From JBBWZH01 sp035544115 (GTDB taxonomy: Bacteria; Actinomycetota; Actinomycetes; Mycobacteriales; CADCTP01), in contig OY970235.1 of the NCBI GenBank assembly GCA_963714145.1, positions 682,001 to 746,000 of the forward strand: a stretch of 64,000 bases of DNA, in the 5' to 3' direction. The position numbers and the translations under genes were made by a program. The notes under the pieces are model-generated. The model was not told where the DNA came from. It did no database searches and was given only the letters and a program-made list of their open reading frames with translations. This document shows, one piece after another, positions 60,575 through 64,000 of this stretch (its first letter is position 1; every line of letters starts with the position of its first letter).

Positions 60575-62047
60575 CTACATCGGGCGGGCGCCCGGCGCCA
60601 CCGGAGCCGGCAGGTCGCTGTGGCCGCTCAGCGCCGCATCGACGGCAGCCGCGCACGAGCGGCCCTCGGCGATCGCCCAGACCACCAGGCTGGCACCCCG
60701 GCCGGCGTCGCCGCAGGCGTAGACACCGTCGGCCGACGTCTGCCAGCGCGCGTCGATCCGGACCGTGCCGCGGTTCGGATCGACCTGCACGCCGAGGCCG
60801 TCAAGCAGTTCGCCGGGTTCGGTGCCGACGAAGCCGGCCGCCAGCAGGAGGAGATCGCAGGGCAGTTCCTGCTCGCTGCCGGGCACCGGCTGGAACGCCC
60901 GGCCCCGGTCGGTGCGCACGATCTCCACCTCGTGCACCCGAATGGAGCGGATCCGGCCGTCCTCGCCGCCCACGACGGCGGTCGCCTCCCGGGCCCAGGC
61001 CTCTACGACGCCCTCCTCATGCGCGAGGGACGACTTGTGCACCTTCGGCCACTCCGGCCACGGGTTGGTGAGGATGTCCCGCTCCTCCGGCGGACGCGGG
61101 TTGTGGTCGAGCTGAGTCACGCTCGCCGCGCCCTGGCGGTTCGCCGTACCGAGACAGTCGGCGGCCGTGTCCCCGCCGCCGATGATCACGACGTGCTTGC
61201 CGGCGGCATCGATGCTCGGCGATGCCGAGTCGAGCCGAGCCCGGTTGGCCCGCGGAAGGTAGTCCATCGCCTGGTGGACGCCATCCAGTTCGCGCCCCGG
61301 CAGGTCGAGGTCACGGGGGTGCAGCGCACCGCAGGCCAGGATGACCGCGTCGACGCCGGCCCGCAGCTCTGCCGGATCAAGGCCGCCGGGTCCGCCGATG
61401 CCCACGCCCGCGCGCAGTTCGGTGCCTTCGGCGGTGAGCTGGGCCAGCCGCCGGTCGATCAACCCCTTGGGCATCTTGAAGTCCGGGATCCCGTACCGCA
61501 GCAGCCCACCGAGCCGGTCGTCCCGTTCGTAGACGACGACGTCGTGCCCAGCCCGGGTCAGCTGCTGCGCCGCGGCCAGCCCGGCCGGCCCGGAGCCGAC
61601 AACGGCGACCCGCCGTCCGGTCCTGGTCGGCGCCGTGCGCGGGGTCACCCAGCCTTCGTCGAAGGCCCGGTCGATGATGGCAAGCTCGACCTGCTTGATC
61701 GCGACCGGTTCCGCGTTGATCGCCAGCACGCAGGATGCCTCACACGGTGCCGGACAGAGCCAGCCGGTGAATTCCGGGAAGTTGTTGGTGGCGTGCAGGC
61801 GTTCGATCGCGGCGTGCCAGTCGTCACCGGCGGTGAGCTCGTTCCACTCCGGGATCAGGTTGCCCAGCGGGCAGCCGGCATGGCAGAAGGCGACGCCGCA
61901 GTCCATGCACCTGCTGGCCTGGGTCCGTACGTCGGCGCTGGACGGCCGTCCGTAGACCGGCTCCCAGTCGAGCAGCCGCTCCGCGACCGGCCGCTTCGGG
62001 GCTTCCTGGCGGGCATGCCGCAGGAAACCCCACGGGTTGGCAACCAC
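60575..62047 (-). CDS. gltD: glutamate synthase (NADPH) small subunit
   Basis: 490 residues from GTG 62047. N-terminal Fe-S ligands C-M-D-C-G-V-A-F-C-H-A-G-C-P, then FAD motif V-V-G-S-G-P-A-G-L-A-A-A and NADPH motif I-I-G-G-G-D-T-A-A-D-C, and A-C-G-D-A-G-R-G-A-S near the end. It passes electrons from NADPH to the large subunit GltB. gltB, its usual upstream neighbour, is not here: the upstream gene on the same strand is a peptidase. It may sit elsewhere, or this copy serves another acceptor. Confidence 0.95.
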   Translation of the reverse strand: MVANPWGFLRHARQEAPKRPVAERLLDWEPVYGRPSSADVRTQASRCMDCGVAFCHAGCPLGNLIPEWNELTAGDDWHAAIERLHATNNFPEFTGWLCPAPCEASCVLAINAEPVAIKQVELAIIDRAFDEGWVTPRTAPTRTGRRVAVVGSGPAGLAAAQQLTRAGHDVVVYERDDRLGGLLRYGIPDFKMPKGLIDRRLAQLTAEGTELRAGVGIGGPGGLDPAELRAGVDAVILACGALHPRDLDLPGRELDGVHQAMDYLPRANRARLDSASPSIDAAGKHVVIIGGGDTAADCLGTANRQGAASVTQLDHNPRPPEERDILTNPWPEWPKVHKSSLAHEEGVVEAWAREATAVVGGEDGRIRSIRVHEVEIVRTDRGRAFQPVPGSEQELPCDLLLLAAGFVGTEPGELLDGLGVQVDPNRGTVRIDARWQTSADGVYACGDAGRGASLVVWAIAEGRSCAAAVDAALSGHSDLPAPVAPGARPM

Positions 62048-62206
62048 GCCTTGCTACCTCCCGGGCTCGACGAGTCTCACGCGCATGGCGAGACGACATC
62101 GGCTCGCGGGGTTTCCCCCATGTTACCGGCCACCGTACGGCAGCCCAGGGCTGAGCCGCGCAGGTCACAGCGGCGCTACGGCCCAGCGAACGGCCCGGGC
62201 GAGGGG

Positions 62207-64000
62207 TCAGAGCAGCGCCGGCTGCTCCCAGTCCTTGCCGAGCACGTGCTGGGCCATGAACGCCATCACCGTCTCATACCAGACCCGGGTATGGCCGGGA
62301 GTCAGCACCCAGTGGTTCTCGTCCGGGAAGTAGAGGAACTTCGCCGGCACGGAGAAACGGCACAGGTCGTACCAGAGGCGCATGGCCTCGCCGATCGGCA
62401 CCCGGTAGTCCTTGTCGCCGTGGATGACCAGCATCGGCGTTCGTATGTCGGTCACCCTCAGGTGCGGCGAGTTCGCAAGGTAGCGCTCGTGCTGCCGCAA
62501 TGGGTCGCCGAACTCGCGCTGCCAGTACGACGGCTCGTCGGTCGTGCCGGCGAACTGGTCGAGATGCCAGAGGCTCGCGTGCGTGACGATCGCCCGGAAC
62601 CGGTCCGTCTGGGTCGCGATCCAGTTGGCCATGTAGCCGCCGAACGAGCCGCCCATCGCGCCGGTCCGGGTCTCGTCGACATCGTCCCGGGCACAGGCGG
62701 CGTCGGTCAGCGCCATCAGGTCGGTGTACGGCCGCTCGCCCCACGCGCCCCAGCCCCGGCTGATGAAGCCATTCCCGTAGCCGGTGGACAACGCCGGGTC
62801 GGGCATCAGCACCGAGTAGCCCTTGGCCACCATCAGCCACGGGTTCCAGCGCCAGGACCAAGCGTTCCAGCTGCTCATCGGGCCACCGTGGACGAACAAC
62901 AGCAACGGTGCCGGCGAGCTCGCCGAGGCACCGTGGGGCACGGCCAGCCAGGCTCGCAGCGGGACGCCGTCGTCGGCCTCGGTGACGACCTCGGTCAGGC
63001 TGCCGGGCAGCACGGCCGTGGCGGCGGGGGACGGCAACCGGACCGGATCCTGGCCGGCCTCGCTCGGGTCCAGCCGGACCGGCGTCGGCGGCTCGTCGAT
63101 CGCCGACCGGAGCGCGAAGACCGCGCTGCCGTCCCGCGGAACTGCCACGTCGGTGTACGCACCGGTGACGGTCAGCCGGGTCAGCGTGTCGGTGCCGAGA
63201 TCGAGCCGGAACACCGGTGCGTGGCCGGTGTCGTCGGCAACGAAGTAGAGGCTGCCGCCATCACTGGCGAAGACCGGCCGGCCGGGCCAGATACTGGCTC
63301 CCGGCAGCAGATCACGCCCGACCCCAGACTCCAGGTCGACGTACCACAGCGTGCGCTTCGGCGCCTCGTTCCAGGCCCCCATGCCCTCGCGGATGCAGAC
63401 CAGCGCGCGGCCGTCGGGCGAGAGGGCCGGCGCGAAGTGAGCCGTGTCCGGCGCTTCGATCGGCATCCGGCGGTCTCCGGTGGCAGCGTCAAGCACGGTG
63501 ATCGTGTGCCGGTCGGTCGCCGGCGCGTCCTCCACCCGCCAGACAGCGGCGACCCAGCGGCCGTCGCCGGACACCGCGATGCCCTCGTCGATCCGCCCTT
63601 CCGGTGCCGGCGTCAGGTCACGCGGTGGAGGCGTCGGCGTCTCGCCGGCCGGTACCGGCCCGGCCGCGAACACGCGGAACTGCCCGGGCCCAAGGTCGTG
63701 ATCCCAGAACCGGACCGGATGCCGTTCGTGCAGGATCGCGGTGACCCCGGCGTCCTTGCGCTCCCCGCGGCGTCGCGCGTCTTCGTCCAGGCTGGTCGCG
63801 CCGGGCAGCACGGGCGCGAGGAACGCCACGTCTCCCGTCTCGACCGCGATCGCGACCTCGCTCACGCCGCCGGGCGGCGCCAGCACCTGGCGGGCCTCGC
63901 CACCGCCGGCGGGCAGCAACCAGAGTGCCGCAACCTCGTCCTTCTGCGCCTCCGGGAGGACGGTCGGGTCCGGGCGCCGGGAGGCGAACAGCAGGCCGCC
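62207..64000 (-). CDS. S9-family prolyl oligopeptidase-like protein, N-terminus beyond the window
   Basis: About 598 codons to the right edge, open at 64000 (G-L-L-F-A-S-R-R-P-D-P). A beta-propeller part precedes the alpha/beta hydrolase. Catalytic triad: Ser in G-G-S-F-G-G-Y, Asp in V-I-H-G-D-K-D-Y-R-V-P, His in D-E-N-H-W-V. F-V-H-G-G-P-M forms the oxyanion region. Cleaves short peptides, often after Pro. Cytoplasmic or exported cannot be decided without the N-terminus. Confidence 0.9.
   Translation of the reverse strand, partial: GGLLFASRRPDPTVLPEAQKDEVAALWLLPAGGGEARQVLAPPGGVSEVAIAVETGDVAFLAPVLPGATSLDEDARRRGERKDAGVTAILHERHPVRFWDHDLGPGQFRVFAAGPVPAGETPTPPPRDLTPAPEGRIDEGIAVSGDGRWVAAVWRVEDAPATDRHTITVLDAATGDRRMPIEAPDTAHFAPALSPDGRALVCIREGMGAWNEAPKRTLWYVDLESGVGRDLLPGASIWPGRPVFASDGGSLYFVADDTGHAPVFRLDLGTDTLTRLTVTGAYTDVAVPRDGSAVFALRSAIDEPPTPVRLDPSEAGQDPVRLPSPAATAVLPGSLTEVVTEADDGVPLRAWLAVPHGASASSPAPLLLFVHGGPMSSWNAWSWRWNPWLMVAKGYSVLMPDPALSTGYGNGFISRGWGAWGERPYTDLMALTDAACARDDVDETRTGAMGGSFGGYMANWIATQTDRFRAIVTHASLWHLDQFAGTTDEPSYWQREFGDPLRQHERYLANSPHLRVTDIRTPMLVIHGDKDYRVPIGEAMRLWYDLCRFSVPAKFLYFPDENHWVLTPGHTRVWYETVMAFMAQHVLGKDWEQPALL

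Overview
The window is very GC-rich, with GTG starts, Shine-Dalgarno-dominated initiation and strong G/C at third codon positions. Its gene set includes a type VII secretion substrate operon, AfsR/SARP and other STAND regulators, a Ser/Thr kinase with an extracytoplasmic domain, ClpC, LutABC, a twin-arginine protein pair and an I36-like inhibitor. This points to a filamentous actinomycete, most likely Micromonosporaceae; the family call is inference from gene families and style. No rRNA, tRNA, CRISPR array, transposase or integrase was found.

Left part (1-15.5 kb): a partial SCO6745-type protein, an MFS efflux pump with exonuclease III directly behind it, a half-helicase with degraded motifs, and a Nudix-NYN fusion. 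Then comes an unusual patchwork. The 3' ends of three genes are duplicated (6843-6942; 7613-7887/8617-8891; 14013-14130/15273-15385), and in two cases the duplicates bracket a small inserted module: a secreted protein, and an AbiEii-like nucleotidyltransferase pair. A frameshifted DUF72 gene, a DUF1835 protein, a DUF6289 peptide, a VOC protein, a membrane NACHT ATPase and a sigma-factor/nucleotidyltransferase chimera lie among them.

Middle part (15.5-44.6 kb): a 1090-residue kinase with a huge Ala/Gly/Pro linker; a leftward type VII secretion cargo operon (lipoprotein, exported protein, EspC/WXG100-like protein, Vps62-like cargo) followed by a 28-residue peptide gene; and three large STAND regulators (23.1, 33.3 and 36.6 kb). 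Around them sit citrate synthase, an SMI1/KNR4 protein, a G1-like glutamic peptidase, a diguanylate cyclase, a NarL-type two-component system and a type II thioesterase. Two near-identical Tat-exported DUF7405-type proteins (40.5 and 44.9 kb) flank a convergent ROK kinase and an aldose 1-epimerase-like protein.

Right part (46.5-64 kb): clpC, the lutABC lactate oxidation genes, a TrpB2-type synthase, a second frameshifted DUF72 gene, a TM0106-type RecB nuclease/RNase H/helicase fusion, a DUF4192 protein, gltD without a neighbouring gltB, and a partial S9 peptidase. Two diverged copies of a 41-42 bp element with paired DnaA-box-like sites sit upstream of the nuclease-helicase and DUF4192 genes. 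Apparent single-base indels in or beside short G/C runs affect both DUF72 genes and the Vps62-like gene; these may be real mutations or sequencing errors. An 11-mer, TCCAYTGTGGA, recurs six times in coding and non-coding DNA.
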